DNA from: UBA10649 sp964597445
Lineage (GTDB): Bacteria > Actinomycetota > Actinomycetes > S36-B12
Direction: 5' to 3'
Length of the DNA stretch: 64,000 nt
Assembly: GCA_964597445.1 (NCBI GenBank)
Contig: CAZQXO010000004.1
Location: forward strand, 1 to 64,000
Shown: piece after piece, positions 50,203-58,605 of the stretch
Numbering within the stretch: position 1 is the stretch's first letter
Layout: each line of letters starts with the position of its first letter
Notes under the pieces: model-generated
What the model saw: the letters and a program-made list of their open reading frames with translations, nothing else
What the model was told of the DNA's origin: nothing
Databases searched by the model: none
Made by a program: the position numbers and the translations under genes

Positions 50203-51923
50203 CAATCCTCAGTGATCCCCCGGTCTCGTCACCCGAGTCCACCCCGGTCGATCGGAAGGAGGCTCGCAAGCGCTCGTGGGGCTCCGCGGCGGTCAACTGG
50301 GTGACCTCGACCGATCACAAGCTGATCGGCTACCTCTACCTCATCACCGCGACCTTCTGGTTCTTCCTGGCGGGGATCATGGCCCTCGCCATCCGTGCGG
50401 AGCTGGCCGTCCCGGGCATGCAGTTCATCTCCCTCGAGCAGTACAACCAGCTCTTCACCATGCACGGCACGATCATGCTGTTCCTGTTCGCAACACCCCT
50501 GTTCGTGGGCTTCGGCAACGTGATCATGCCCCTGCAGATCGGTGCCCCGGACGTCGCCTTCCCGCGCTTGAACATGCTGGGCTACTGGCTCTTCTTCTTC
50601 GGCGGACTCACGGTGGCCCTGGGCTTCCTGACGCCCGGTGGTGCAGCGGCGTTCGGCTGGTTCGCCTACGCCCCGCTGAGCAACGCGGTCTACTCCCCGG
50701 AGGTGGGAGCGGACCTCTGGTACCTCGGGCTGGCCATGGGTGGCCTGGGCACGATTCTGGGTGCTGTCAACTTCGTGACCACGATCTTCACGATGCGGGC
50801 GCCCGGCATGACGATGTTCCGGATGCCGATCTTCACGTGGACGGTCCTGGTCACGAGCATCCTCGTGCTGCTCGCCTTCCCCGTCCTCGCGGCGGCGCTC
50901 TCGATGGCCTTCATCGACCGCGAGTACGGTTCCCTCGTCTTCGCGGCGGAGAACGGCGGTGCCATTCTCTGGCAGCACCTGTTCTGGTTCTTCGGACATC
51001 CCGAGGTGTACATCCTTGCCCTGCCGTTCTTCGGCATCGCGAGCGAGATCATCCCGGTGTTCTCGCGCAAGCCGATCTTCGGATACAAGGGCCTGATCTT
51101 CGCGACCCTCGCGATCGGCGCCCTGTCGATGGGCGTGTGGGCGCACCACCTCTACGTCACAGGCTCGGTGTACCTGCCTTACTTCGCCATCATGACGATG
51201 CTGATCGCCGTGCCCACCGGCGTGAAGTTCTTCAACTGGATCGGCACGATGTGGCGCGGTTCCATCGTCTTCGACACCCCCATGCTCTGGACGATGGGCT
51301 TCATGGTCACCTTCCTCTTCGGCGGTCTGACCGGCATCATCCTGTCGGCGCCTCCGCTGGACTTCCATGTGTCCGACAGCTACTTCGTGGTGGCGCACTT
51401 CCACTACACGGTCTTCGGCACGGTGGTCTTCCTGTTCTTCGCCGGCCTGTACTTCTGGTGGCCGAAGATGACCGGCAAGATGCTCAACGAGCGCTTGGGC
51501 AAGATCCACTTCTGGATGCTCTTCATCGGCTTCCAGGTGACCTTCCTCGTCCAGCACTGGCTGGGCGTGCAGGGCATGCCGCGTCGCTACGGCGACTACC
51601 TCCCGGCCGACGACTTCGAGCTGCTCAATCAGGTCTCGACCTTCGGTGCCGCCCTGCTGGGCGTCTCGACCCTGTTCTTCATCTGGAACGTGATCTCGAC
51701 GTGGCGCACGGCCCCGAAGGTCACCGTCGATGATCCCTGGGGTTGGGGCGGCTCGCTCGAGTGGGCGACCTCCTGCCCGCCCCCGCGGCACAACTTCGTG
51801 TCGCTGCCCCGGATCCGCTCCGAGCGTCCTGCCTTCGACCTGCATCACCCCGAGCTGGCAGCTCCGGGTGCCCACCCGGTGACGACGTCGTCGTCGCGTC
51901 CGGTGGGAGGAGGTCAGGCATGA
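50199..51923 (+). CDS. ctaD: Cytochrome c oxidase subunit I (aa3)
   Basis: The protein has 574 aa with 12 membrane helices. Heme and CuB ligands are visible: TMHGTIMLF (heme a), FWFFGHPEVYI (CuB His and the Tyr cross-link), WAHHLYV (CuB) and VAHFHYTVFG (heme a3 and a). The proton channel segments are present. Reduces oxygen at the haem-copper site. Starts at ATG 50199, overlapping ctaC. In M. tuberculosis the gene is not at this locus; here it is. Confidence 0.97.
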   Translation: MTILSDPPVSSPESTPVDRKEARKRSWGSAAVNWVTSTDHKLIGYLYLITATFWFFLAGIMALAIRAELAVPGMQFISLEQYNQLFTMHGTIMLFLFATPLFVGFGNVIMPLQIGAPDVAFPRLNMLGYWLFFFGGLTVALGFLTPGGAAAFGWFAYAPLSNAVYSPEVGADLWYLGLAMGGLGTILGAVNFVTTIFTMRAPGMTMFRMPIFTWTVLVTSILVLLAFPVLAAALSMAFIDREYGSLVFAAENGGAILWQHLFWFFGHPEVYILALPFFGIASEIIPVFSRKPIFGYKGLIFATLAIGALSMGVWAHHLYVTGSVYLPYFAIMTMLIAVPTGVKFFNWIGTMWRGSIVFDTPMLWTMGFMVTFLFGGLTGIILSAPPLDFHVSDSYFVVAHFHYTVFGTVVFLFFAGLYFWWPKMTGKMLNERLGKIHFWMLFIGFQVTFLVQHWLGVQGMPRRYGDYLPADDFELLNQVSTFGAALLGVSTLFFIWNVISTWRTAPKVTVDDPWGWGGSLEWATSCPPPRHNFVSLPRIRSERPAFDLHHPELAAPGAHPVTTSSSRPVGGGQA

Positions 51924-52315
51924 AGATCGAAGGCTGGGTCTTCGCCCTGGGGGCGGTCTTCTTCGTCCCGCTCGCGGCGATCTACTGGTTCCTCTCCCGG
52001 GACCCGGTCGGCACGACGGCGCTCGCCCTCTCCGGGGGTCTGGCCCTCATCGTCGGCTTCTACATTCTGTACTCGTCCAAGCGGGTCTACCCGCGGCCGG
52101 AGGATCGGCTGGATGGCGAGATCGACGAGGCGGACCCCGAGTACGGCTTCTTCAGCCCGCACTCGTGGTGGCCGCTCTTCGTGGGCCTCGGTGCCTTCAT
52201 CATCGCTCTGGGCCTGATCTTCGCGGTCTGGGTGATCGTGCTGGGTCTGGCCGCCCTCCTGCTCGCCATCATCGGCTGGCTGTTCGAGTACTACCGCGGA
52301 GAGTTCGCCCGGTAG
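51920..52315 (+). CDS. ctaF: Cytochrome c oxidase subunit IV (CtaF, Rv2199c-like)
   Basis: The protein has 131 aa with four membrane segments and the actinobacterial signature DRLDGEIDEADPEYGFFSPHSWWPLF in the middle loop (cited in part). It begins KIEGWVFALGAVFFVPLA. This small subunit belongs to the bcc-aa3 supercomplex. GGGAGGAGG precedes the ATG, which overlaps the ctaD stop. A terminator follows. Confidence 0.94.
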   Translation: MKIEGWVFALGAVFFVPLAAIYWFLSRDPVGTTALALSGGLALIVGFYILYSSKRVYPRPEDRLDGEIDEADPEYGFFSPHSWWPLFVGLGAFIIALGLIFAVWVIVLGLAALLLAIIGWLFEYYRGEFAR

Positions 52316-52330
52316 CCAACGCTGCTCGTG

Positions 52331-52369
52331 GATCGGAGCCCCCCGCCCTTCGGTCGGGGGGCTCCGATC
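52331..52369 (+). terminator. Intrinsic terminator after ctaF
   Basis: GATCGGAGCCCCCCG pairs with CGGGGGGCTCCGATC, a 15-bp perfect stem around a CCCTTCGGT loop, 15 bp after the ctaF stop. Confidence 0.85.
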
Positions 52370-52897
52370 ATGTTCGGGAGGGGTAGGCGCCTGCCACCCC
52401 GGGAATCGGGCCCCAGGCCCTCTCAGAGGCGTCCACGTGCATCCGAGGATCCCCGCCTGCCCGAACCCCTGGCGACACGCTCCTGGCGGCGTCAGAAGGT
52501 CTCCAGGGCGGCTCTAGTCCGTGAGCAGGTCATGGGCGCCGACTGCTGTTCCACGGCAGGCTCAGGAGCCCGCCATGATGGCCCCTCCTGGCGGGACCGG
52601 CCTGCCTGGTCGGGCGTCCTCCGTGACCCCCCAGGGGACTCCCCAGCGGACTCCCCAGCGGACTCCCCAGCGGACCCCCCCGGGGGAGTCGCGGCGCTAC
52701 CCGTGAGGGACGGCGAAGGGGCGGAGCCATCCCGTGCAGCCTGGCGAAAGCAGTGGCGCCTGAGGACATCGCCCCCGGGCCGCTCGGGACCGCCGAGGAC
52801 GAGCGACAGGGGGCCCTGGGCGGGCCCAGGAGCAGCGCCATGCCCAACCCGTCCCCGGGATCCCCCAGGGCCGGTCCCTCACCTGTGGATCCTGCGG
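52370..52897. other. 528-bp stretch without a supported gene
   Basis: I see no coding frame with family motifs, a clean start or the third-position GC bias of the neighbours. The stretch is Pro/Arg/Ser-rich in all frames. It contains three copies of a 12-bp repeat and a hairpin between GACTCCCC (52661-52668) and GGGGAGTC (52683-52690). Composition resembles non-coding spacer or decayed sequence. Confidence 0.7.
52636..52671. repeat. Three 12-bp direct repeats
   Basis: GGACTCCCCAGC occurs three times in tandem, followed by a partial fourth (GGACCCCCCC) that pairs with the following GGGGGAGTC. Short satellite inside the gene-free region. Confidence 0.9.
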
Positions 52898-53506
52898 CTA
52901 GCCGGCAGTGCCGTCCGGCTCCCACGTGTACTCGATCTGGCGTGCCGTGCGCTGGGCGAGGTCCCGGCCGAAGAGCCGATCGACCACGTGCAGGGCTCCG
53001 GCGATGCCGGAAGACAGGCCGGCCGCCGTGACGATCGGGCCGCTGTCGACCCACCGGACACCGACTCGTGCTCCGTCCGGACCGAGGCGAACCGCAAGGC
53101 CGTCCACGTCCTCGTGGTGGGTCGTCCAGGCTCGTCCCTCCAGCAGGCCGGCGGCGGCCAGCAGGAAGGCGCCCGTGCACACGCTCATCGTGATCGTCGC
53201 GGTGGCGCTCAGCCGGGCGACCTGCGCGAGCAGCTCGGCGTCGTCGGTCAGGGCTGCGGTGTCGACAGCCCCGGGGACGATGAGCAGGTCAGTGGCCTTC
53301 AGGTCTGCCAGGGCGTCGGTCGCGATGAGCCCCAAACCGCCGTAGGCGTGCACCTCGCCGGCCTGCCTCGCCGCGACGACGATGCTCAGGTCTGCGGGTC
53401 GCCCGTCGCGAGCCAGCAGCCGGGATGCGGTCAGGAGGACCTCGTAGGGCCCGCCGGCGTCGAGCAGGTCCATGCCATCGAAGGCGACGAGGGTGCAGGT
53501 GGTCAT
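52898..53506 (-). CDS. DJ-1/PfpI-family protein
   Basis: The protein has 202 aa. The start is CTLVAFDGMDLLDAGGPYEVL, typical of GlxA/PfpI-type proteins. The nucleophile Cys is in MSVCTGAFLLAAAGLLEGR with the elbow, and a His-Glu partner (THHED) follows. Family members are amidases, isonitrile hydratases, chaperones or AraC-regulator domains; without a helix-turn-helix it is the enzyme-type form. It is a single gene downstream of qcrB, separated by a long hairpin. The substrate is unknown. Confidence 0.88.
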   Translation of the reverse strand: MTTCTLVAFDGMDLLDAGGPYEVLLTASRLLARDGRPADLSIVVAARQAGEVHAYGGLGLIATDALADLKATDLLIVPGAVDTAALTDDAELLAQVARLSATATITMSVCTGAFLLAAAGLLEGRAWTTHHEDVDGLAVRLGPDGARVGVRWVDSGPIVTAAGLSSGIAGALHVVDRLFGRDLAQRTARQIEYTWEPDGTAG

Positions 53507-53535
53507 GGCCCCAGCATGGCGTGCCGGACGGATCC

Positions 53536-53583
53536 GGTTATGTCGAGGGCCCCGGTCGTCAGACCGGGGCCCTCGACATAACC
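53536..53583 (-). terminator. 22-bp perfect hairpin after qcrB
   Basis: GGTTATGTCGAGGGCCCCGGTC pairs without mismatch with its complement, with loop GTCA (53558-53561). It lies 11 bp after the qcrB stop and 30 bp before the DJ-1/PfpI gene. There is no T run. It probably ends the ctaE-qcr operon. Confidence 0.75.
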
Positions 53584-53593
53584 AGGGATCGAC

Positions 53594-55336
53594 CTAGGAG
53601 CGCTGCTCCGCCTCGAGCTGCTCGGCGTTGGTCTTGGGCATGCCCGGGTGGTGAAGGACGCCGCCGTGCGCGTTGTAGATGACGTCGCTGTCCTCGTACT
53701 CATGCAGGGGCGCCTCGATGGCGGCCTGCTCGGCAGCGTGGTGCTGGCCGGCCTCGATCTCGGCCGCAGACGGCTTGGGCACGTTGACGCCGTAGAAGAA
53801 CTCGCTGAGGCGGTGCCGCAGCATCTGCGCGCGGTAGTGCTTGTTGCGCACGCCGTCCGCATCGGCCTTGGCCGGTGCCGGCAGCGGCACGTAGTCGTGC
53901 TTGGCCGTGATGACCGCCAGCTCCTTCTCGTTGAGGGGCTGGTGCACCTCGATGAACTCGCCGTGCGGGAGCCGCAGCACGCGACCGGACTCGTAGCCGT
54001 GGAGCAGCTTCTCGCGATCCTTGCGCTGCAGGCCGAGGCACGTGCGGCGGGTGATCACGAAGACGATCGGCGGCACGACGATCAGGGCGATTCGCAGGAA
54101 CCAGATGATCGAGTTGATCGACAGGTCGAAGGCGACCGCGATGATGTCGTTCGCGCCGCCCACCCAGAGGAGGACGTAGAACGAGATCGCCATCATGCCG
54201 AAGGCGGTGCGGGTGGGCGCGTTGCGCGGGCGGTCGAGCAGGTTGTGCTCGCGCTTGTCGCCGGTGACCCAGGCCTCGATGAAGGGGTAGAGCGCCAGGA
54301 CCGTGAAGATGATTCCGGGCACCACCAGCGCCGGGATGAAGATGTTCCAGGAGATCGTGTATCCGAAGATGACGGTCTCCCAGTTCGGCATGACCCGCAG
54401 GGCGCCATCGAGGAAGCCGATGTACCAGTCCGGCTGGGACCCCGCCGAGACTTGGTCCGGCATGTAGGGGCCGAAGATCCAGATCGGGTTGATCGTGACG
54501 AGGCCGCCGACGAGGGCGATGATGCCGAAGACCACGAAGAAGAAGCCACCGGCCTTCGCCATGTACACGGGAAGGAGGGGGTAGCCCACGACGTTGTCGT
54601 TCGTGCGGCCCGGGCCGGGGAACTGGGTGTGCTTCTGGGTCCAAACGAGCATGAGGTGGACCGTCACGAGCGCCAGGATCAAGCCGGGTATCAGCAGGAT
54701 GTGCACGCCGTAGAGCCGGGAGATGAACTCTGTGCCCGGGAATTCACCGTCGAAGAGCAGGAAGGCGGCCCAGGTGCCTACGACAGGAACGGCTTGGACG
54801 ATGCCTCGGGCGATCTGCAATCCGGTGCCGGAGAGCAGGTCGTCCGGGAGGGAGTAGCCGGAGAAGCCCGCGAGCAGGCCCAGGGTGGTCAGAGCCACGC
54901 CGATCAGCCAGTTGAACTCGCGGGGCTTGCGGAAGGCGCCGGTGAAGAACACGCGGAACATGTGCACAGCCATGGCCGCGATGAAGATCAGGGCGGACCA
55001 GTGGTGCATCTGACGCAAGAGAAGGCCGCCGCGCACGTCGAACGAGATGTGGAGAGCCGACTCGTAGGCCTCGGTCATGTGCAGGCCCTTGAGCGGCACG
55101 TAGCTGCCGTCGTAGATGACCTCGGCCATCGAGGGCTTGAACCACAGCGTCAGGAAGGTGCCGGTCAGCAGGACGACGATGAAGCTGTAGAGCGCGATCT
55201 CGCCGAGCATGAACGACCAGTGGTCGGGGAACACCTTGCCCAGGTTGCGAGAGAGGAACTTGTTGCTGCCGACGCGCTGGTCGACGTAGGTCGCCGACGC
55301 GCCTCCAGCCTTCTCCACGGGGCTGGTCGTGGTCAT
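53594..55336 (-). CDS. qcrB: Cytochrome bc1 complex cytochrome b subunit
   Basis: The protein has 580 aa. Heme-b ligands are the His pairs in RQMHHWSAL/AVHMFRV and VHILLIP/VTVHLMLVW. Eight or nine membrane helices; the C-terminal third (from about residue 430) is the extra soluble tail of actinobacterial QcrB. It oxidises menaquinol and is the target of Q203-type drugs in mycobacteria. ATG at 55336 overlaps the qcrA stop. Part of ctaE-qcrC-qcrA-qcrB. Confidence 0.97.
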   Translation of the reverse strand: MTTTSPVEKAGGASATYVDQRVGSNKFLSRNLGKVFPDHWSFMLGEIALYSFIVVLLTGTFLTLWFKPSMAEVIYDGSYVPLKGLHMTEAYESALHISFDVRGGLLLRQMHHWSALIFIAAMAVHMFRVFFTGAFRKPREFNWLIGVALTTLGLLAGFSGYSLPDDLLSGTGLQIARGIVQAVPVVGTWAAFLLFDGEFPGTEFISRLYGVHILLIPGLILALVTVHLMLVWTQKHTQFPGPGRTNDNVVGYPLLPVYMAKAGGFFFVVFGIIALVGGLVTINPIWIFGPYMPDQVSAGSQPDWYIGFLDGALRVMPNWETVIFGYTISWNIFIPALVVPGIIFTVLALYPFIEAWVTGDKREHNLLDRPRNAPTRTAFGMMAISFYVLLWVGGANDIIAVAFDLSINSIIWFLRIALIVVPPIVFVITRRTCLGLQRKDREKLLHGYESGRVLRLPHGEFIEVHQPLNEKELAVITAKHDYVPLPAPAKADADGVRNKHYRAQMLRHRLSEFFYGVNVPKPSAAEIEAGQHHAAEQAAIEAPLHEYEDSDVIYNAHGGVLHHPGMPKTNAEQLEAEQRS

Positions 55337-56475
55337 CCGCGCTCCCAGAAACTCGGTCCGACAGGTTCTTGGAAATCAGAAAGGGCTACCAGATAGCCTT
55401 CCTCATCCACGCCGATCGGCAACTGCGGCATGCGACGCGCTGCCGGGCCGAACACGACGTTCCCGCTGTCGGCCAGGTCGAAGGTCGACTGGTGGCACGG
55501 GCACAGCAGATGGTGAGTGCGCTGCTCGTACAGCGCGATAGGGCAGCCCACGTGGGTGCAGATCTTCGAGTAGGCGAGGATGCCCTCGACGTCCCAGCCC
55601 TCGCCCTGCTGCGAGCGGATCTGATCGGGCTCCATGCGCACGAGGATGATCGCGGCCTTGCCGCGGGCGTTCAGGTTGCCCTCCTCGTGCTCGACCTCGG
55701 GGAGGGTCGCAGGGATGGCGGAGATCAGGCCGCCGACCGGGAGATCCTCGGGTCGGATCGGGCGGGAGACGACGCTGTCCTCTGACGCGACGACATCACC
55801 GGCCATCTCCCCGCCGCTGTCCTCGCCTCCGTACTCGCCCTGGTATGTGCCGTCGGAGATGATCCGCGTGCCCTGGGCCCAGATGGTCGTGGAGAGCAGC
55901 TCCGTGGGGGACTTGCCCTCCGTGAACTCGGTGGGCGTCCAGAGGTCGCGCAGCATCACGATGAGCGGGATGGGGAACAGCACGAGAGCCCCGATGAGCG
56001 TGCGGCGGATCAACGGGAAACGGGCGAAGCCGGACTCCTCCTTGCCGCGCTCGTAGTTGGCCTCGGCCTCGAGGGTGGCGCGCTTGGGGGAGGACATCGT
56101 GTGACGCTGCTGCACGACCTCGACATCGGGCATGAGCTTCTTGGCCCACTGGATGGCGCCTGTGCCGACGAGGAGGATCGCCATGCCCATCGTGAAGCCC
56201 AGGGCGACGTTGCTCGCGCCCACGGATCCGAGGACCGGGATGTAGACGATGGCGTTGGGATCGATCGTCACGTAGGCGACGACGAAGAGCACGACGAAGA
56301 CCATCGATAGGACGAACATCGTCGCGACCTGGCGCTCCGCGCGGCGAGCAGCCTTGGGGTCGGTATCGGTGGCCCGCGGCTTGTGCGGGATGTCGGCCAC
56401 GGGGGAGTAGCCCAGGCGAGCAGGCGCCTTCTCGTGGCCGCCGGCGGAGTCCTGATGAGGCGTGAGGTCGTTCAT
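55333..56475 (-). CDS. qcrA: Rieske iron-sulfur subunit of cytochrome bc1
   Basis: The protein has 380 aa. Three membrane helices rather than one, after a charged 70-residue lead, as in mycobacterial QcrA. The Rieske cluster motifs are CTHVGCPI and CPCHQSTFD, each giving Cys and His. Passes electrons from menaquinol to cytochrome cc. ATG at 56475 overlaps the qcrC stop; upstream open frame is not coding. Confidence 0.96.
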   Translation of the reverse strand: MNDLTPHQDSAGGHEKAPARLGYSPVADIPHKPRATDTDPKAARRAERQVATMFVLSMVFVVLFVVAYVTIDPNAIVYIPVLGSVGASNVALGFTMGMAILLVGTGAIQWAKKLMPDVEVVQQRHTMSSPKRATLEAEANYERGKEESGFARFPLIRRTLIGALVLFPIPLIVMLRDLWTPTEFTEGKSPTELLSTTIWAQGTRIISDGTYQGEYGGEDSGGEMAGDVVASEDSVVSRPIRPEDLPVGGLISAIPATLPEVEHEEGNLNARGKAAIILVRMEPDQIRSQQGEGWDVEGILAYSKICTHVGCPIALYEQRTHHLLCPCHQSTFDLADSGNVVFGPAARRMPQLPIGVDEEGYLVALSDFQEPVGPSFWERG

Positions 56476-57269
56476 CGCGACTTGATTCCGATCCAGACGG
56501 CCGCGGCGATGAGGGCCGCGAAGACTCCAACAACGAGGAAGACACCCTCCGTGACGGGTCCGAAGCGCCCGAGATTCAGGCCGCCCTGGCTCGGGGCGTC
56601 CTGAAGGTCGACGATGTAGGCGATGATCGCCTGCTTGTCGCCGGTGGGGAGCTGCGAGTCCGCGAAGATCGGCATGTTCTGGGGCCCGGTCAGCATGGCC
56701 TCGTAGATGACCTGGGGCGTGGACTGCATCAGGTTCGGGGCGTACTTGCCCTGCGTCAGGGCTCCGCCCTGGCCTGCGGCCTGATGGCACTGAGCGCAGT
56801 TGATGCGGAAGAGCTGCCCACCGAAGGCGACGTCGGCGTCCGCGTAGTCGAGCTGCTGGGCGGTCGGAATGGCCGGCCCGGGCGCGAGGGAGGCGATGTA
56901 GGCCGACATGGCCGCGATGTCCTCGTCCGAGTAGATGTTCTTCTTGGCCGGGGCCTGGGCGCCGGGTGCGGCCAGCGGCATGCGGCCGGTGGAGACCTGG
57001 AAGTGGACGCCGGCAGCGCCGACCCCGATCAGGGTCGGTCCCACGCTGGTTCCCTGAGCCTGCAGGCCGTGGCAGGACGAGCATCCTTCGAGATAGAGCT
57101 GCTTGCCCTTCTCGACCTGGGTCTCGCTGCCCACGGCCATGGTGGCCTCCGCCGGCTGGACATTGCCGAGGGCGGCGTAGCCGCCGCCGACAACAGCCAG
57201 GGCGCCGATCAACAACGCGGATGCCACGAGCGGGCTGCGCCGCCGGGCGGCCAGGAACTTCACTGTCAC
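56472..57269 (-). CDS. qcrC: Diheme cytochrome c subunit (cytochrome cc)
   Basis: The protein has 265 aa. N-terminal signal anchor (residues 12-32), two c-type haem sites CSSCH (Cys63) and CAQCH (Cys158), and a C-terminal membrane helix. Carries electrons from QcrA to CuA of CtaC, replacing soluble cytochrome c. GTG start with AGAGAGG upstream. Two in-frame GTGs lie within 7 bases. Confidence 0.96.
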   Translation of the reverse strand: MTVKFLAARRRSPLVASALLIGALAVVGGGYAALGNVQPAEATMAVGSETQVEKGKQLYLEGCSSCHGLQAQGTSVGPTLIGVGAAGVHFQVSTGRMPLAAPGAQAPAKKNIYSDEDIAAMSAYIASLAPGPAIPTAQQLDYADADVAFGGQLFRINCAQCHQAAGQGGALTQGKYAPNLMQSTPQVIYEAMLTGPQNMPIFADSQLPTGDKQAIIAYIVDLQDAPSQGGLNLGRFGPVTEGVFLVVGVFAALIAAAVWIGIKSR

Positions 57270-57342
57270 CGAACCTCTCTGCCGGATCGTGTCGTGCTCG
57301 TCGTGCCAGTCGTGCTCGGAGTCCAGGGGCGGGCCCCGAGGC

Positions 57343-57972
57343 TCACCTGAGGACGTAGATCATGAAGAACAGGGCGATCCAGACCACGTCGACGAAGTGC
57401 CAGTAGTACGAGGTCACGATCGCGCGTGTCGCCTGGTCGTGGCTGAAGCGTTTGACGACGTACGTCGTCGCCAGGACGAACAGGAAGGCGATCAGGCCGC
57501 CGAGGACGTGGAGGCCGTGGAAGCCCGTCGTCAGGTAGAAGGCCGTGCCGTAGGCGTCGCTCGACAGGGTCAGACCCTTGTGGACGAGTTCGACGTACTC
57601 CGTGACCTGGCCGGCGATGAAGACCGCGCCCATGACAAAGGTGATGATGAACCAGCGCCGCAGCCCCTTGACGTCCCCGCGCTCGGCGGCGAACACGCCG
57701 AGCTGGCAGGTCACCGAGGACAGAACGAGAATCGTCGTGTTGATGCTGGCGAACGGGATGTTGAGGAGTTCCGTCTGCGTCGCCCATACATCGGGGTTGA
57801 CGGCTCGGAGCGTGAAGTACATCGCGAACAGGGCCGCGAAGAACATGAGCTCGCTGGAGAGCCACACGATCGTCCCGATCGCCACCATGTTGGGGCGGTT
57901 GGCCGGGGCGTGGGCGTATGCCTGAGGGATCTGTGTTGCTTGGGCCACAAGGGGAGTCTGGCAGATGGGCAT
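57343..57972 (-). CDS. ctaE: Cytochrome c oxidase subunit III
   Basis: The protein has 209 aa with five membrane helices. Conserved segments IVWLSSELMFFAALFAMYF, FASINTTILVLSSVTCQ, TEYVELVHKGLTLSS and FHGLHVLGGLIAFL fit CtaE. The ATG at 57972 (MPICQTPL) has GGGAG 8 nt upstream and gives the usual lead; GTG at 58008 would add 12 residues. It begins the leftward bc1 operon, 73 bp before qcrC. It is divergent from the receiver-like gene. Confidence 0.94.
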   Translation of the reverse strand: MPICQTPLVAQATQIPQAYAHAPANRPNMVAIGTIVWLSSELMFFAALFAMYFTLRAVNPDVWATQTELLNIPFASINTTILVLSSVTCQLGVFAAERGDVKGLRRWFIITFVMGAVFIAGQVTEYVELVHKGLTLSSDAYGTAFYLTTGFHGLHVLGGLIAFLFVLATTYVVKRFSHDQATRAIVTSYYWHFVDVVWIALFFMIYVLR

Positions 57973-58046
57973 GCCCTCCGCTCCCGGACCCCCCGAGGGA
58001 TCGGTCACATTCGCCCCGAGATGCTGCCCCGACTAGAGTGAGGGCC

Positions 58047-58577
58047 GTGCACAGCGCTGACGAGAGAGCCGAAGCGGCCGCGGCTGAGGCCCGGATCCGA
58101 GCCTTCGAGGCCTCCGCGAATACGGCTCTGGAGCTCGAGGGCGACACCCATGGTGAGGGCCATGAGTCCGACCCGGAGCCGACCGTGCGGGTCCTCGTCT
58201 ACAGCGACGACCGCATCGTCCGCCGTCAGGTGATGACCGCTCTGGGCCGACGCCCGGCGGCCGATCTCCCGGCCCTGGAGTACGTCGAGGTCGCCACCCC
58301 GGCCATGGCCATCTCCATCGTCGATGCCGGCGGCCTGGACCTGCTGATCCTCGACGGCGAGGCTGTCCCGGTCGGGGGCATGGGCCTGTGTCGCCAGTTG
58401 AAGGACGAGATCTACCACTGCCCTCCCATCCTCCTGCTCGTCGGGCGCCCCCAGGACGCATGGCTGGCCACGTGGTCGCGCGCGGACGGCGTCACGTCCC
58501 ACCCGCTGGATGCCATCGCGCTCGCCCGTTCGGTGACGACCCTCCTGCGGGCTCGCCAGACCGTCGCGACCTCCTGA
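58047..58577 (+). CDS. Degenerate receiver-domain protein
   Basis: The protein has 176 aa. After a charged N-terminal helix (residues 1-40) comes a CheY-like fold: VLVYSDDR with the acidic pair (Asp54-Asp55), LLILDGEA with a possible phospho-Asp at 103, and GVTSHPLDAIAL where the usual Lys is His. It has no DNA-binding domain. It may be an ATP-less, constitutively active or pseudo-receiver. It starts 38-75 bp from ctaE on the opposite strand and is followed by trpD, with 28 bp between. Confidence 0.78.
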   Translation: MHSADERAEAAAAEARIRAFEASANTALELEGDTHGEGHESDPEPTVRVLVYSDDRIVRRQVMTALGRRPAADLPALEYVEVATPAMAISIVDAGGLDLLILDGEAVPVGGMGLCRQLKDEIYHCPPILLLVGRPQDAWLATWSRADGVTSHPLDAIALARSVTTLLRARQTVATS

Positions 58578-58605
58578 CCGCCCGCCCTCCCGGCCGATCG
58601 ATCCC

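Noticed and set aside
52328..53581. Long rightward frame of 417 codons over the gene-free stretch and the DJ-1 gene
   Set aside because: It is the antisense of a supported gene, with Arg/Pro/Ser-rich translation and no motif.
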